Positions 1 to 9,022 of a stretch of DNA of 64,000 nt are shown here, one piece after another. A model generated the notes under the pieces. The model did no database searches, had not been told where the DNA came from, and saw only the letters and a list, made by a program, of their open reading frames with translations. A program made the position numbers and the translations under genes. Source of the DNA: Anaerococcus urinomassiliensis (GTDB lineage Bacteria > Bacillota > Clostridia > Tissierellales > Peptoniphilaceae); assembly GCF_900128425.1 (NCBI RefSeq), contig NZ_LT635782.1:721359-785358 (forward strand), in the 5' to 3' direction. Each line of letters begins with the position of its first letter. Position 1 is the first letter of the stretch.

Positions 1-233
1 GCTGTCTTTACATTCTGGTTAAAGAATAATTCTTCAATAGCAAACTCATCTGGCTTATGCTCTCTTATAATTTCATTTAAATTGTTATACAAAATACTAA
101 GCCTTTCAGGAGTTTTTGTTTTGCTAGACGTTGTAACTACACCATTTTCTATTACTTTAACCTTATTTCCATCAAATTCAACCACGCCATAACCCATGAT
201 TGCAATTCCTGGATCTATTCCTAATATTTTCAT
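1..233 (-). CDS. ruvC: Holliday junction endonuclease RuvC, N-terminal part (cut by window edge)
   Basis: The first 77 residues of RuvC are visible; the rest lies left of the window. RuvC is the dimeric nuclease that resolves Holliday junctions after RuvAB branch migration. The start reads MKILGIDPGIAIMGYG, the family's first beta strand with the catalytic Asp in GIDPG, and the second catalytic acid is in the EELFF motif near residue 69. The ATG is at 233 and the next gene on the same strand (stop at 268) ends 34 bases upstream, so the two may be co-transcribed. Identification is firm; only the missing C-terminus is unknown. Confidence 0.95.
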   Translation of the reverse strand, partial: MKILGIDPGIAIMGYGVVEFDGNKVKVIENGVVTTSSKTKTPERLSILYNNLNEIIREHKPDEFAIEELFFNQNVKT

Positions 234-267
234 AATTCTAATAAGTAAAAAAGAGCTTATATAAGCT

Positions 268-987
268 CTATTGATACCTTTCTAATACTTCTCTTATAAG
301 TCCCCTAAAATAATATTCTGCATAAACGTCTACTATTGACTTATACAAATATGATAAGGACTTATCGTAAATCTTTCTTGTTTGATTTAATGTAATATCT
401 TCAGTATATATAAAATTACTTGTATCAAACCTAAGCTGCTTGTGAGTGCTTTGGTCAATATTTAATATACTGGATCTTATTTTTAAATCGCAAAACTTTC
501 CCATATTAGCCTTTAGGTTTGAAACCAAGCTTTTGTCAGCGTAAATATTGTCCATAAACTTTTCACCTATTTCTCTAACTTTTGGATCAGTTTTGCTAGA
601 ATAGTAGGAGAAATTACGCATCATATATGATACACCAAAACATTCGATAAGCTCATATTCCAAATTATCCACCATCTTTTTATCTCTAAATGCCCTGTAT
701 TGAGCCTTGATAGATATAAGATATTCATATCTATTAATATCACTCGTGATAGAAGCTTCAAGATAATCTATGATTTGATCGATGTTGGATAAATCCCAAA
801 AATATTTTTTAAGATTCTTCATAAAGTAATCTTTAACATAGTAGTCATTTTTGGAAAATTTTACGAAATTTTTATCATATAATAAAGACATAAGAGTGTT
901 CAATGAATATACATCTTCATTTATCAAAAAATTGTATTCAAGTTTTTCAATTATAGGATATTGTTCACTAAACTGTGCCTTCATCAT
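268..987 (-). CDS. hypothetical protein, 239 aa, upstream of ruvC
   Basis: I do not recognise this family. The protein is soluble, rich in Tyr, Lys, Asp and aromatic residues, predicted mostly helical, with no signal peptide, membrane segment or familiar motif. It starts with two Met codons; GAGGT a few bases upstream is a plausible ribosome binding site for either. It lies directly before ruvC on the same strand, and about 180 AT-rich bases with no convincing terminator separate it from the HAD gene upstream. Codon use looks like that of its neighbours. Confidence 0.75.
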   Translation of the reverse strand: MMKAQFSEQYPIIEKLEYNFLINEDVYSLNTLMSLLYDKNFVKFSKNDYYVKDYFMKNLKKYFWDLSNIDQIIDYLEASITSDINRYEYLISIKAQYRAFRDKKMVDNLEYELIECFGVSYMMRNFSYYSSKTDPKVREIGEKFMDNIYADKSLVSNLKANMGKFCDLKIRSSILNIDQSTHKQLRFDTSNFIYTEDITLNQTRKIYDKSLSYLYKSIVDVYAEYYFRGLIREVLERYQ

Positions 988-1168
988 TTTATTACCTCGT
1001 TATACTATTCTATCATAGATTAGCTTATATTTATTTAGATATATTTTCGACCAAAATAAATAAAGCTAAATTATTAGTAATAATATACGTTTAAATCTAA
1101 TTTTTGCATATAATACTAATGATTTAGCCTATAAGATTTTTAAAATAAAATTTTATTCATTATAAAAT

Positions 1169-1912
1169 TTAAAACTTTTTGAATATTACATTCAAATCAT
1201 AAAGATTAAAACTATAGTTAACATCTTTTCTTTCTATATCTATGACTGTCTTGGATCTTAATTCGTCGTCCATATATAATTTGTCAATAAGTTCATAAGA
1301 AGGATTTATAGCGTGTGGATTTCCAACTAACTGAAACATAGTTATATCGCCATTAGTATCACCATAGGCATAAGAACTTTCCAAGTCCAAATTATATCTT
1401 TTGGTTAGGTCCATCACAGCACCAAGCTTGCTTCTGCCATCCCACATTGGACTAACCTTTCCTGTAAATTTTTTTTCTGAATCAAATTCGTATTTGGTTG
1501 CTATAGATTCATCAGCACCGTAAATTTGAGCAAATTGGTTTACAAGAAATTCTGGCGATCCGGATATAAAAAAGATCTTATAGCCATTATTTTTGTGAAA
1601 GTCTACTGCCTTTTTTGTTGTCATATACACTTTGTTTTTATTTTTTTCTATAACTATGTCAGAATATTTGTTGATGGTATCTTTGTCTATGCCAATTAAT
1701 TTTTGTTGGTATACTAAGCTTGCCTTATCTAGGTAATCTTCATAGGCTCCTAGTCTATTTTGATATTTTTCAAAAAGCGGGCCTATCTCTTGGCTCCAAG
1801 CAGATTCAGGAATAATACCATCAGCTGTTAATAACAAAAAATGTTCTATCAACAGACTATTTCTGAACAAAGTACCATCAATATCAAAAAATGCAGCCTT
1901 ATCTCTTTTCAC
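1169..1912 (-). CDS. HAD-superfamily hydrolase, subfamily IB (SerB/PSPase-like)
   Basis: A 247-aa cytosolic phosphatase-like protein. Motif I is FFDIDGTLF at residues 8-16 (nucleophile Asp10, acid/base Asp12). Motif II is FISGSP near 115, and motif III/IV is YAYGDTNGDITM near 182, where the Asp residues bind Mg. This layout matches the IB subfamily that includes phosphoserine phosphatase and lysolipid or sugar-phosphate phosphatases; the substrate cannot be read from the sequence. The start is GTG at 1912 behind AGGAG. It follows the membrane-protein gene by 11 bases and is the last gene of a long minus-strand run. Confidence 0.85.
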   Translation of the reverse strand: MKRDKAAFFDIDGTLFRNSLLIEHFLLLTADGIIPESAWSQEIGPLFEKYQNRLGAYEDYLDKASLVYQQKLIGIDKDTINKYSDIVIEKNKNKVYMTTKKAVDFHKNNGYKIFFISGSPEFLVNQFAQIYGADESIATKYEFDSEKKFTGKVSPMWDGRSKLGAVMDLTKRYNLDLESSYAYGDTNGDITMFQLVGNPHAINPSYELIDKLYMDDELRSKTVIDIERKDVNYSFNLYDLNVIFKKF

Positions 1913-1923
1913 AATAGCTCCTC

Positions 1924-2472
1924 TTATTTATCTTTAGCCTCAAAAGTTTGTTTTTTACTTTTTGAGGAATTATCTATTCTTTTAGCTTTTACATTATTTT
2001 TTGTATTTATCTTTTTTGTCAAATATTTACTTTCTTGTTCTTTGCCTTTTACTTTTGGTCTTTTTTTCTTAGCTACTCTAGTTTTGTTAGTTTTATTGGT
2101 TATAACTGGCTTATCTTCTTTGGATGATTTTTTATCTTTTTGATTTGATATTTCCATTTCAGATGTTTGTTTTCTTATGGATATTACCAAATCTATTATC
2201 AAGCAAGTGAAAAGTCCTACTAGGGCTGCTGTTCCCAAAAATACAGCTATCCATGATAAATCTAAGCCTCTAGCAGATGTAAATTGTCTTAAACCAATAA
2301 AAAGTATTATCAAAGAAGCGACTCCCAAGCACAATGATGGTATATATTTGATAATTTTTTTCTTATTTAGAAAATGTATAAGGATTGTAATTATTATATT
2401 CATCACTACTATTATTGGTAAAATATTTAGTTTTGATGAGTGTTGACTTATTAAATTGATTATACCTGACAT
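1924..2472 (-). CDS. small membrane protein with Lys-rich cytoplasmic tail
   Basis: A 182-aa protein of unknown function. Three hydrophobic segments occupy roughly residues 14-32, 42-58 and 70-98. The last about 75 residues are strongly basic (Lys, Arg, Asn, Ser), for example KKRPKVKGK, and probably disordered; such tails often contact nucleic acid or anionic lipid. A longer reading frame would begin at 2490, but AAAGGAG lies inside it, just before the Met at 2472, so the shorter start is chosen. It sits between the phosphodiesterase and HAD genes in the same transcription unit. Confidence 0.7.
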   Translation of the reverse strand: MSGIINLISQHSSKLNILPIIVVMNIIITILIHFLNKKKIIKYIPSLCLGVASLIILFIGLRQFTSARGLDLSWIAVFLGTAALVGLFTCLIIDLVISIRKQTSEMEISNQKDKKSSKEDKPVITNKTNKTRVAKKKRPKVKGKEQESKYLTKKINTKNNVKAKRIDNSSKSKKQTFEAKDK

Positions 2473-2482
2473 TGATTCTCCT

Positions 2483-2953
2483 TTATACATTTATTCTTTT
2501 TATATCTATATTGTCATCTTCTATATTCATTATCAAGAAACCTGGATTATTATCTCTCGGCAGAAAGATTGTACCTGGATTTATTATTAGCATATTACCT
2601 ATATACTTATTTACATATACATGGGTATGGCCATGGATTATAATGTTACACTTATTTTCTTTTGCTTTTTCTATAAGCTTATCATAAGTATAATCTACAC
2701 CATACTTATGGCCATGGCTTAAAAAAATCCTCTGATTTTCTATATCAATTATTTTATCATAAGATTCATTTGAGAAAAAATCATTATTTCCTTTTACTAC
2801 AAAATAGGATATGTCGGTTTCATAGTGGATATTTTCGACATCTTCTACGCCATCTCCGGCATGTATTAAAAGATCAATATCTTCATTTTCTAAAATATAA
2901 TCGCTAATTGGACCATAATTTCCGTGTGTGTCTGATGTTACTAATACTTTCAT
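2483..2953 (-). CDS. YfcE/MJ0936-family metallophosphoesterase
   Basis: A 156-aa single-domain calcineurin-like phosphodiesterase. The metal-site motifs are in order: SDTHGN at 7-12, HAGDGVEDV near 31, KGNNDFF near 54, LSHGHKYG near 79 and IHGHTHVY near 105. Family members hydrolyse simple phosphodiesters, but the in vivo substrate is unsettled. The ATG overlaps the rdgB stop as ATGA, indicating translational coupling; the same pairing of rdgB with a YfcE-type gene occurs in many Firmicutes. Confidence 0.88.
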   Translation of the reverse strand: MKVLVTSDTHGNYGPISDYILENEDIDLLIHAGDGVEDVENIHYETDISYFVVKGNNDFFSNESYDKIIDIENQRIFLSHGHKYGVDYTYDKLIEKAKENKCNIIIHGHTHVYVNKYIGNMLIINPGTIFLPRDNNPGFLIMNIEDDNIDIKRINV

Positions 2954-3525
2954 ATGTGCTCTTTATAAAACTTAACAAAGCTTTCAATAGCTTTTGACCT
3001 ATGAGATATTTGGTTAATCTCTTTTTTTGTCATCTGACCTAAAGTTAAATCTGATTCCTTTGGTAAAAATATCTGATCGTAGCCAAATTCATATTGGCCA
3101 ATTTCTTCTTTAGTTATTGTTCCTTCAAGTATTCCCTCAAAGTAATAATCTTTGCCATCTGCACCAATATAGCATACGATTGTCTTAAAATATGCATTTC
3201 TATTATCTTTATCTTTAAGTTCTGAAAGCAGTTTATCCCTATTATCCTTATAGGTTGCATTTTCTCCTGCATACCTATGAGCATATATGCCAGGCCTATT
3301 CTCCAAGGCTTCTACAAATAGTCCTGTATCATCAGATATAGTTGGCACCTTTGTTAGATCAAAGTAGGTTTTTGCTTTTTTATAAGCGTTTTCTTTTAAA
3401 TTTTTTCCATCTTCCACTACATCTATATCTTCTAAATCAAAGTCTCTTGGTGACTTCAAATTATCAATCATAAGTTCTACTTGTTTTAATTTATCTATGT
3501 TTCCCGTTGCGAATAATAGGGTCAT
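2950..3525 (-). CDS. rdgB: XTP/dITP diphosphatase (RdgB/HAM1 family)
   Basis: House-cleaning pyrophosphatase that removes inosine and xanthosine triphosphates from the nucleotide pool. The N-terminus has LLFATGNIDKLKQ, the nucleotide-binding TGN signature. SDDTGLFVEAL near 65 carries the catalytic Asp pair, GIYAHRYAGE near 80 is conserved, and FGYDQIFLP plus ISHRSKA complete the family pattern. An in-frame ATG lies 15 bases upstream at 3540, but an AAAGGAG site sits between the two, so the 191-aa version is taken. A gap of 47 bases separates it from the lipoprotein gene upstream. Confidence 0.93.
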   Translation of the reverse strand: MTLLFATGNIDKLKQVELMIDNLKSPRDFDLEDIDVVEDGKNLKENAYKKAKTYFDLTKVPTISDDTGLFVEALENRPGIYAHRYAGENATYKDNRDKLLSELKDKDNRNAYFKTIVCYIGADGKDYYFEGILEGTITKEEIGQYEFGYDQIFLPKESDLTLGQMTKKEINQISHRSKAIESFVKFYKEHI

Positions 3526-3572
3526 ATTTGCTCCTTTCATAATAACATTTTAGCTTATCTCTTTCAATGATT

Positions 3573-5051
3573 CTAATTACTTTCTATAATTTTGTTGTTG
3601 TTTACAAATGCCTGGTCTAGAGTATCGGCATTTTGGCCACTTTGCTGATCTATTGAGATAAATGCTGTTGAATTTGGTGTTGGTATAGAGAAAAGCGGTT
3701 CTTTTTCTATATTTCCATTATCAATCTTATGAATTAATATCTCATCTGCACTTTGAATTACTATGTAATTATCATTGTTTAATATATGATAATCGATAAA
3801 TTGATTATTTATATTTCTTACTTGGTCTCTGGTAATATTAGAATGTGTATCTTCTTCCACATAATTTCTCATTGGAATCTGAGTAGCTGCTTTTAGCAAG
3901 CTATTTTCAGTATATATAGATGTTTGGCTAACCCAAGATCCCGAATCTCTTACCAAGCCAAAGTTTGTGCTATCAATTTTAATATCAGATTGATCTATCT
4001 TAGAGTCCAGGTTAGTGGCTTCGTTTACTACCATATATTCGAACTGTTCATAGGCATCCTTATCACCGGTAAACTCATCTATAGTTATAAGCCTATTATC
4101 TTCCAATTCATTTGTAGCAACAAAACCATATTTGTTGATGGTGTTGTCAAACAACTGCCTTTGGTATGAGAATGATATATAGTTTTTGTCGACAAAGTTT
4201 AGCCTTATATTCATATCAAAATCTTTAAAGGAATATCTATCAAGATTAGTCTGATCATCCATTTTTTCTTCTAATCTTACAGGAAAGGCCTCTATATTAT
4301 CATATAGACCACTTAATGTACTTTTCTTGCTTCTGACTTTCCAAAACTCATCTTGACCACGCAAAAAGATATCATTAGCTTTAAGATATTTGATGTCCTT
4401 ATCTTTTGGTATTTTAATAAGATAAGTATAGTAGTTGTACTCTACTTGCTTGTTTGATAAGTCTGTTCTTTCCCTTACTCCAAGGAGTAAAGAAGTATCT
4501 TCCTTGATAGCTGAATCATAACTTTCTTTATCTCTATCATCTTTGGCAATTTCTTCGTAAGAATTTATTATATCTGAGTTGACATCATCAGAAACCTTAG
4601 ATAGGTAAACTAAATTATTATCAGCTATATAAAATATTTCTTCATCACTTCTTTTAACAAAATCTCTTGAAAAGAACTGACCCTCTGATGCATTGACCAC
4701 TACGACATTTTCATTTATGTCAATATTATCAAACGAATACCCTTTATTTTCTAGGTACTTATTGAGGTTTACATATTTTGAACTAAAGGATGGTGGATAG
4801 GCATATTCATTTTTTATGGCTACAAGGTCTTTGTTAATATAAAGCCTATCTCCAATTTCTGGGGGCTTAGTATTACTTACACCAGTAATTTCTTCGACTT
4901 TTGTAACTTGCCATGTTCCTTCAAGAATAGGAGAAGTAAGTTCAGGCGTTACTATCAAATCATTTAGCTCTTCTGGCGAATTCTTATTGCAGGCTGATAT
5001 AATTATTCCAATAACAAATAAACAAAAAATCTTAATTGTCTTTTTCATCAT
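3573..5051 (-). CDS. large lipoprotein downstream of a two-component system
   Basis: A 492-aa exported protein. A basic start and hydrophobic stretch end in a lipobox IISAC, so the mature protein should carry a lipid on Cys near residue 21 and face the outside. The rest has no domain I recognise. It is rich in Asp, Asn and aromatics and looks like alternating beta strands, including a segment WQVTKVEEITG of the kind seen in lipocalin-like lipoproteins. Its start overlaps the end of the histidine kinase gene by 20 bases, so it is made together with the sensor. It may be an accessory of the kinase or its output at the envelope; this is inference. Confidence 0.8.
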   Translation of the reverse strand: MMKKTIKIFCLFVIGIIISACNKNSPEELNDLIVTPELTSPILEGTWQVTKVEEITGVSNTKPPEIGDRLYINKDLVAIKNEYAYPPSFSSKYVNLNKYLENKGYSFDNIDINENVVVVNASEGQFFSRDFVKRSDEEIFYIADNNLVYLSKVSDDVNSDIINSYEEIAKDDRDKESYDSAIKEDTSLLLGVRERTDLSNKQVEYNYYTYLIKIPKDKDIKYLKANDIFLRGQDEFWKVRSKKSTLSGLYDNIEAFPVRLEEKMDDQTNLDRYSFKDFDMNIRLNFVDKNYISFSYQRQLFDNTINKYGFVATNELEDNRLITIDEFTGDKDAYEQFEYMVVNEATNLDSKIDQSDIKIDSTNFGLVRDSGSWVSQTSIYTENSLLKAATQIPMRNYVEEDTHSNITRDQVRNINNQFIDYHILNNDNYIVIQSADEILIHKIDNGNIEKEPLFSIPTPNSTAFISIDQQSGQNADTLDQAFVNNNKIIESN

Positions 5052-6474
5052 TTAACCTCGGAATTTCTACAATAACTGAAGTGCCAGATCCATACTTACT
5101 TTTTATAATCATATTACCATCATGAGCCTTAATAATCTCTTCACAAATAGAAAGACCAAGACCCGTTTGAGATTTGGAAGAAGAACCTTTATAGAACTTA
5201 CTAGCAACATATGCTATTTCGTCTTCTTTTATTCCTTCGCCATCATCAGTAATACTTATAGATATTTTGTCTTGATTAACTTCAATTAATATATCAATAT
5301 TGCCATCCTTGTCGGTAAATTTGATGGCATTGTCGATAATATTTATAAAGACTTCTTTCATTCTATTTTTATCTGCATATACCATAAGTGTTTTATAAAC
5401 AGTGGTGAAGGTAAAATTAATATCCTCATTATTGGCCCTAGGACTTAGCTGCGTGTGTACTTCTTTTACAAGTTCTACTATATCTATATTTTTCTTATCA
5501 TACTTAAATTTGCTTGATTGAAGTCTTGAAAAGTCCAGCAAATCTTCCACCATCATGGAAAGCCTATCGCCTTCACTTTCGATTATGCTTAGTCCTTGGT
5601 TAAGCATATCGCTATCGTTTTGAATTTCTTTTGATTGGAGAGTAATAGCCCATCCCTTAATAGATGTAAGTGGCGTTCTAAGTTCATGAGATACTGAAGA
5701 TATAAATTCATTTTTCATATCTTCTCTTCTAATTATATTTTCACTCATAAAATTAAGGGTTCGGCCTAGTTTCGAAAGCTCATCTTTGCCAGTAACTTCT
5801 GCCTTGGCATCAAAATCACCTTGTGCTAATTTTTCTGATACATCAATTAGCTTTAATATCGGTTCAACTAACTTTTTAGATGCAACAAGGGATAGAAAAT
5901 AAGCTCCTATAAGTACAAATATTCCAAATAAAAAATAAAAAAACATATCAGCTTTAACTTTTTTCTTTACCTTGTTTAATGATGAAGTTAGTCTTAGAAT
6001 ACAAGCCTGTTGGTCATTTACCATTAATGGATAGCTAATAGATAGTAGTTCTTCTTTAGTTTTCTCATTGTAGGACTTGTATATGCCTTGTTTTCCTTCT
6101 TTTGATGATAGTACATCAGCTTTCATTAACTGAGAGCCTACTTCATTAGAAGCTTGCGAATCAAACAAAACTATGCCAGAATTGTCTAGTATTTGAACTT
6201 GGCTTACATTGCCCCTATAAAAGGCGTTTTTGTCACCTATTATGATATCCGACAAATCATATTTATTTGTGTAATTGTCAAATATAAGCTGATTAATCTT
6301 TGCTTGGTTGAGCATAGAACCTACTAGGTTTTGCTTGTAATAATTTTGGATACTATTGTAGGCAAATATTTCAAAACCAATGACAACAGTCAGTACAAAA
6401 AACATTATAAATCTAATAATTGTTGACCTGTATGAATTATTAATATTTATATTATAATTATTTTTTATTTCCAT
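5032..6474 (-). CDS. sensor histidine kinase (HAMP, HisKA, HATPase)
   Basis: A 480-aa membrane kinase. Transmembrane segment 1 is about residues 18-38 and segment 2 about 177-199, enclosing an extracytoplasmic sensor of roughly 135 residues. A HAMP linker follows (200-252), then the H box SSVSHELRTPLTS with the phospho-accepting His263, the N box NIIDNAIKF, G1 DDGEGI and G2 GLGLSI. The architecture resembles the WalK/PhoR class but lacks a cytoplasmic PAS domain. It overlaps the response regulator gene by 10 bases. The stimulus is unknown; envelope or cell-wall stress is a guess from family resemblance and the linked lipoprotein. Confidence 0.93.
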   Translation of the reverse strand: MEIKNNYNININNSYRSTIIRFIMFFVLTVVIGFEIFAYNSIQNYYKQNLVGSMLNQAKINQLIFDNYTNKYDLSDIIIGDKNAFYRGNVSQVQILDNSGIVLFDSQASNEVGSQLMKADVLSSKEGKQGIYKSYNEKTKEELLSISYPLMVNDQQACILRLTSSLNKVKKKVKADMFFYFLFGIFVLIGAYFLSLVASKKLVEPILKLIDVSEKLAQGDFDAKAEVTGKDELSKLGRTLNFMSENIIRREDMKNEFISSVSHELRTPLTSIKGWAITLQSKEIQNDSDMLNQGLSIIESEGDRLSMMVEDLLDFSRLQSSKFKYDKKNIDIVELVKEVHTQLSPRANNEDINFTFTTVYKTLMVYADKNRMKEVFINIIDNAIKFTDKDGNIDILIEVNQDKISISITDDGEGIKEDEIAYVASKFYKGSSSKSQTGLGLSICEEIIKAHDGNMIIKSKYGSGTSVIVEIPRLNDEKDN

Positions 6475-7163
6475 CTATAACCTGTTCCCCATACAGTTTC
6501 AATATATTGAGGTTTTGCTGGGTCTTCTTCTATTTTTGATCTTATTCTTCTTATGTTTACATCAACTATTTTTGTATCATTGCTATAATTTTCACCCCAA
6601 GTTTGAGCCATAATTTCATCACGAGTCATAGCCTTGCCTTTTGATTCTATAAAATTCTTTAAAATCGTAAATTCCGTTGGAGTCACGTCAATTTCCTTGT
6701 CATTTTTATAAAAAGTTTTTGCATATATATCTAGGGTAAATGGTCCATCTGAAAGTGCATTCTTATCTTTTTTATCTTCTACTGATTCTGTTAAGTTAAC
6801 CCTTCTCATCAAGGACCTAACCCTTAATATTAACTCTTGTGGATTGAAGGGCTTGATTATATAATCATCTGCTCCTCTTTCTAGTCCCAATATTTTATCT
6901 ATGTCTTGGCTTTTTGCAGAAACCATAATTATGCCAACTTTTGGAGATTTTTCTCTTATAGCTTGGCAAACTTCATATCCTGATATACCTGGAAGCATAA
7001 CATCTAGTATAGCTACAGCTGGTTTTTCCTCTTCAAAAACCTTAATAGCTTCTTCACCTGTAGCCGCCTCACAAGTTTGATATCCTTGATACTCTAAATT
7101 TATTTTCATAAATTGTCTTATTGAACTTTCATCATCAAGGATTAAAACCTTATTATTTTCCAT
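6465..7163 (-). CDS. OmpR-family response regulator
   Basis: A 232-aa DNA-binding regulator. The receiver domain (1-120) has the acidic pocket LDDE, the phospho-acceptor Asp54 in AILDVMLPG, the switch Ser in VSAKS, and Lys in IIKPF. The C-terminal winged helix (about 135-230) has TPTEFTILKNFI, the recognition helix NVHI-type stretch KIVDVNIRRIRSKIE, and ends GTGYRWK, typical of OmpR/PhoB proteins. It is the partner of the kinase whose gene overlaps it. Its start overlaps the end of glcK, so sugar kinase and two-component genes share a transcript. Confidence 0.95.
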   Translation of the reverse strand: MENNKVLILDDESSIRQFMKINLEYQGYQTCEAATGEEAIKVFEEEKPAVAILDVMLPGISGYEVCQAIREKSPKVGIIMVSAKSQDIDKILGLERGADDYIIKPFNPQELILRVRSLMRRVNLTESVEDKKDKNALSDGPFTLDIYAKTFYKNDKEIDVTPTEFTILKNFIESKGKAMTRDEIMAQTWGENYSNDTKIVDVNIRRIRSKIEEDPAKPQYIETVWGTGYRWK

Positions 7164-8055
7164 TGCTCATCCTTTCAAAGGCAATTTTCCCTGCACCTAT
7201 TACTCCTGAATCATTCAAGAACCTAGCTGGTATAACACTTATATTTAGGGTGTTGTTACAATAATCATTGAATTTTTCAATCATTCCATCCCACCAAACT
7301 TCTTTGGAGTTTATTACTCCACCGCCTATTACGATTACTTCTGGATCAAAGATATTTCTTAGACTTGTCAAATAATAAGCTAAGTTAGTTTGATAAGTTT
7401 CAAGAACTTCCATTGCCTTTGGATCTTCATTAACTCTAGATAATATTTCTTCACCAGATAAATCTTCCCCAGTAAGTTTTTTGTAAGTTTTTCCTAGGGC
7501 TGTTCCAGCGCAGTATGCTTCTGCACATCCATGTTGGCCACATGTACAATAATCTCCACCTGGGTATAATATCATGTGTCCAAGCTCAGCACCTTGGAAA
7601 TGAGATCCTGCCAATAATCCACCCTTTTCGTTATATACTGCTCCACCTAAGCCTGTACCAAGAGTAATAATTACTATATCTTTGGCATTTTGTGCTGATC
7701 CAATCCATTTTTCAGCAACTAGGGCAATGTTTGCATCATTTTCTACGAATACTGGCACATCGACAAATTCTTCAACCGCTTCTTTCAAATTTAGGCCTGT
7801 CCAGCCGTCGATGTTTCCAGCGAAAGTTACAACCCCATTTTCTGAATCTATAAAGCCAGGGGTTCCTATACCAATTGCTTTTGCTTCTTTGAAATCAAGA
7901 CCGTAGATTGCCTTTCTAATATTTGATAAAACAACATCTCTACCTTTTTTAGCTTCTGTTTCTATGCTATTTCTCTCAACTATATTGCCGTCTTGGTCAA
8001 TAAGACATGCATTTATCTTAGTACCACCTAAGTCTATTCCTATTACTTTGTCCAT
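7153..8055 (-). CDS. glcK: ROK-family glucokinase
   Basis: A 300-aa ATP-dependent hexose kinase, most likely phosphorylating glucose released from glycogen or disaccharides. GIDLGGTKINA at 5-15 is the ROK phosphate-binding loop. END near 102 holds the catalytic Asp, GTGLGGA near 133 is the second phosphate motif, and the zinc-binding motif CTCGQHGCAEAYC near 173 defines Firmicute ROK glucokinases. The stop overlaps the response regulator start, and only 9 bases separate it from the pseudouridine synthase gene upstream. Specificity for glucose over other hexoses is inferred from the family. Confidence 0.9.
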   Translation of the reverse strand: MDKVIGIDLGGTKINACLIDQDGNIVERNSIETEAKKGRDVVLSNIRKAIYGLDFKEAKAIGIGTPGFIDSENGVVTFAGNIDGWTGLNLKEAVEEFVDVPVFVENDANIALVAEKWIGSAQNAKDIVIITLGTGLGGAVYNEKGGLLAGSHFQGAELGHMILYPGGDYCTCGQHGCAEAYCAGTALGKTYKKLTGEDLSGEEILSRVNEDPKAMEVLETYQTNLAYYLTSLRNIFDPEVIVIGGGVINSKEVWWDGMIEKFNDYCNNTLNISVIPARFLNDSGVIGAGKIAFERMSNGK

Positions 8056-8064
8056 TAAATTCTC

Positions 8065-9021
8065 CTACATTTTAAATAGTTCATTTTTCAAATTTTCGAT
8101 ATCATCTATTCTTTTTGACTTGAAAGTTTTACCTCTAAGATAATCTAGCTGGTCGACATGGTCAAAACTAACTTTGTAAGCTAGTAAAACTTGATTGTTT
8201 AGATCAAATCTTTTCTTTACAATTTCGTTAGTTTGTCTATCCCCATATTTTCTATCACCTATGATTGGAGTTCCATTTTTCTTTAAAGAATATCTGATTT
8301 GATGAGTTTTGCCTGTTATTAGCTCACACTCTAACAAAGTGTACTTCTTATTTGTTTCTAAGGGTCTAAACTTTGTTACAATTCTAGAACCATCTTTAGA
8401 TGATTTGATCTTATTCTTGTTTTCATTTTTTGATATTCTAGTATCAATGGTAAAGGCTTCTTTGATTTCACCCTTTACTAAGGTTAGGTAATATTTTGAT
8501 ATTTTATTTTCCCTTATGGCTTTATTTAAGCTCCTTAAAGCGTTAGCATTTTTTGCGCCAATAACCAGACCTGCTGTATTTCTATCTAGCCTATTTACTA
8601 CGGCCGGATTAAAGGTCCTATCAGACTTGTCTACTTGATTGGTTTTATACAAATATGAAAGCATATAGTCAACTAAATTATGGCCGTAATCTTGCTTTTT
8701 TGAGGAGTGAGTCAAAAGACCAGACTCCTTATCCATAATTATAATGTTTTTATCTTCATATACTATATCTAAATTAAAATCACTATCCTTAAAATCAGTT
8801 TTTGTAAGCCATTTATTATAATTTTCATCAGATATATACATCTTTATCTTATCATTTTCGTAAACATAGTCATCTGCTTTGGCTCTCTTATCGTTAATTT
8901 TAAAATTCTTTTTTCTGATATTTTTCTGTATAACAGATAAGGGTGCATTTTCAAAATATTTTCTTAGAAAACGATCAAATCTTTGGTTTCCTTGGTTTTT
9001 GTTTAATGTTATTTCAATCAT
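8065..9021 (-). CDS. RluA-family pseudouridine synthase
   Basis: A 318-aa RNA-modifying enzyme. An S4-like N-terminal domain (about 1-75, LNKNQGNQRFDRFLRKYF) precedes the catalytic domain. The signature is VNRLDRNTAGLVI, with the catalytic Asp in RLD, and KTHQIRY follows near 245. It belongs with RluC/RluD, which act on 23S rRNA; the exact site is not deducible. An in-frame TTG at 9051 would extend it into the preceding gene. The ATG at 9021, one base after that gene's TAG, is more plausible. A second family member lies at 20644-21486. Confidence 0.9.
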   Translation of the reverse strand: MIEITLNKNQGNQRFDRFLRKYFENAPLSVIQKNIRKKNFKINDKRAKADDYVYENDKIKMYISDENYNKWLTKTDFKDSDFNLDIVYEDKNIIIMDKESGLLTHSSKKQDYGHNLVDYMLSYLYKTNQVDKSDRTFNPAVVNRLDRNTAGLVIGAKNANALRSLNKAIRENKISKYYLTLVKGEIKEAFTIDTRISKNENKNKIKSSKDGSRIVTKFRPLETNKKYTLLECELITGKTHQIRYSLKKNGTPIIGDRKYGDRQTNEIVKKRFDLNNQVLLAYKVSFDHVDQLDYLRGKTFKSKRIDDIENLKNELFKM

Positions 9022-9022
9022 A

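Noticed and set aside
2177..2446. Plus-strand open frames across 1.8-2.7 kb and throughout the window
   Set aside because: They are antisense to genes with clear motifs and lack ribosome binding sites and family signatures.
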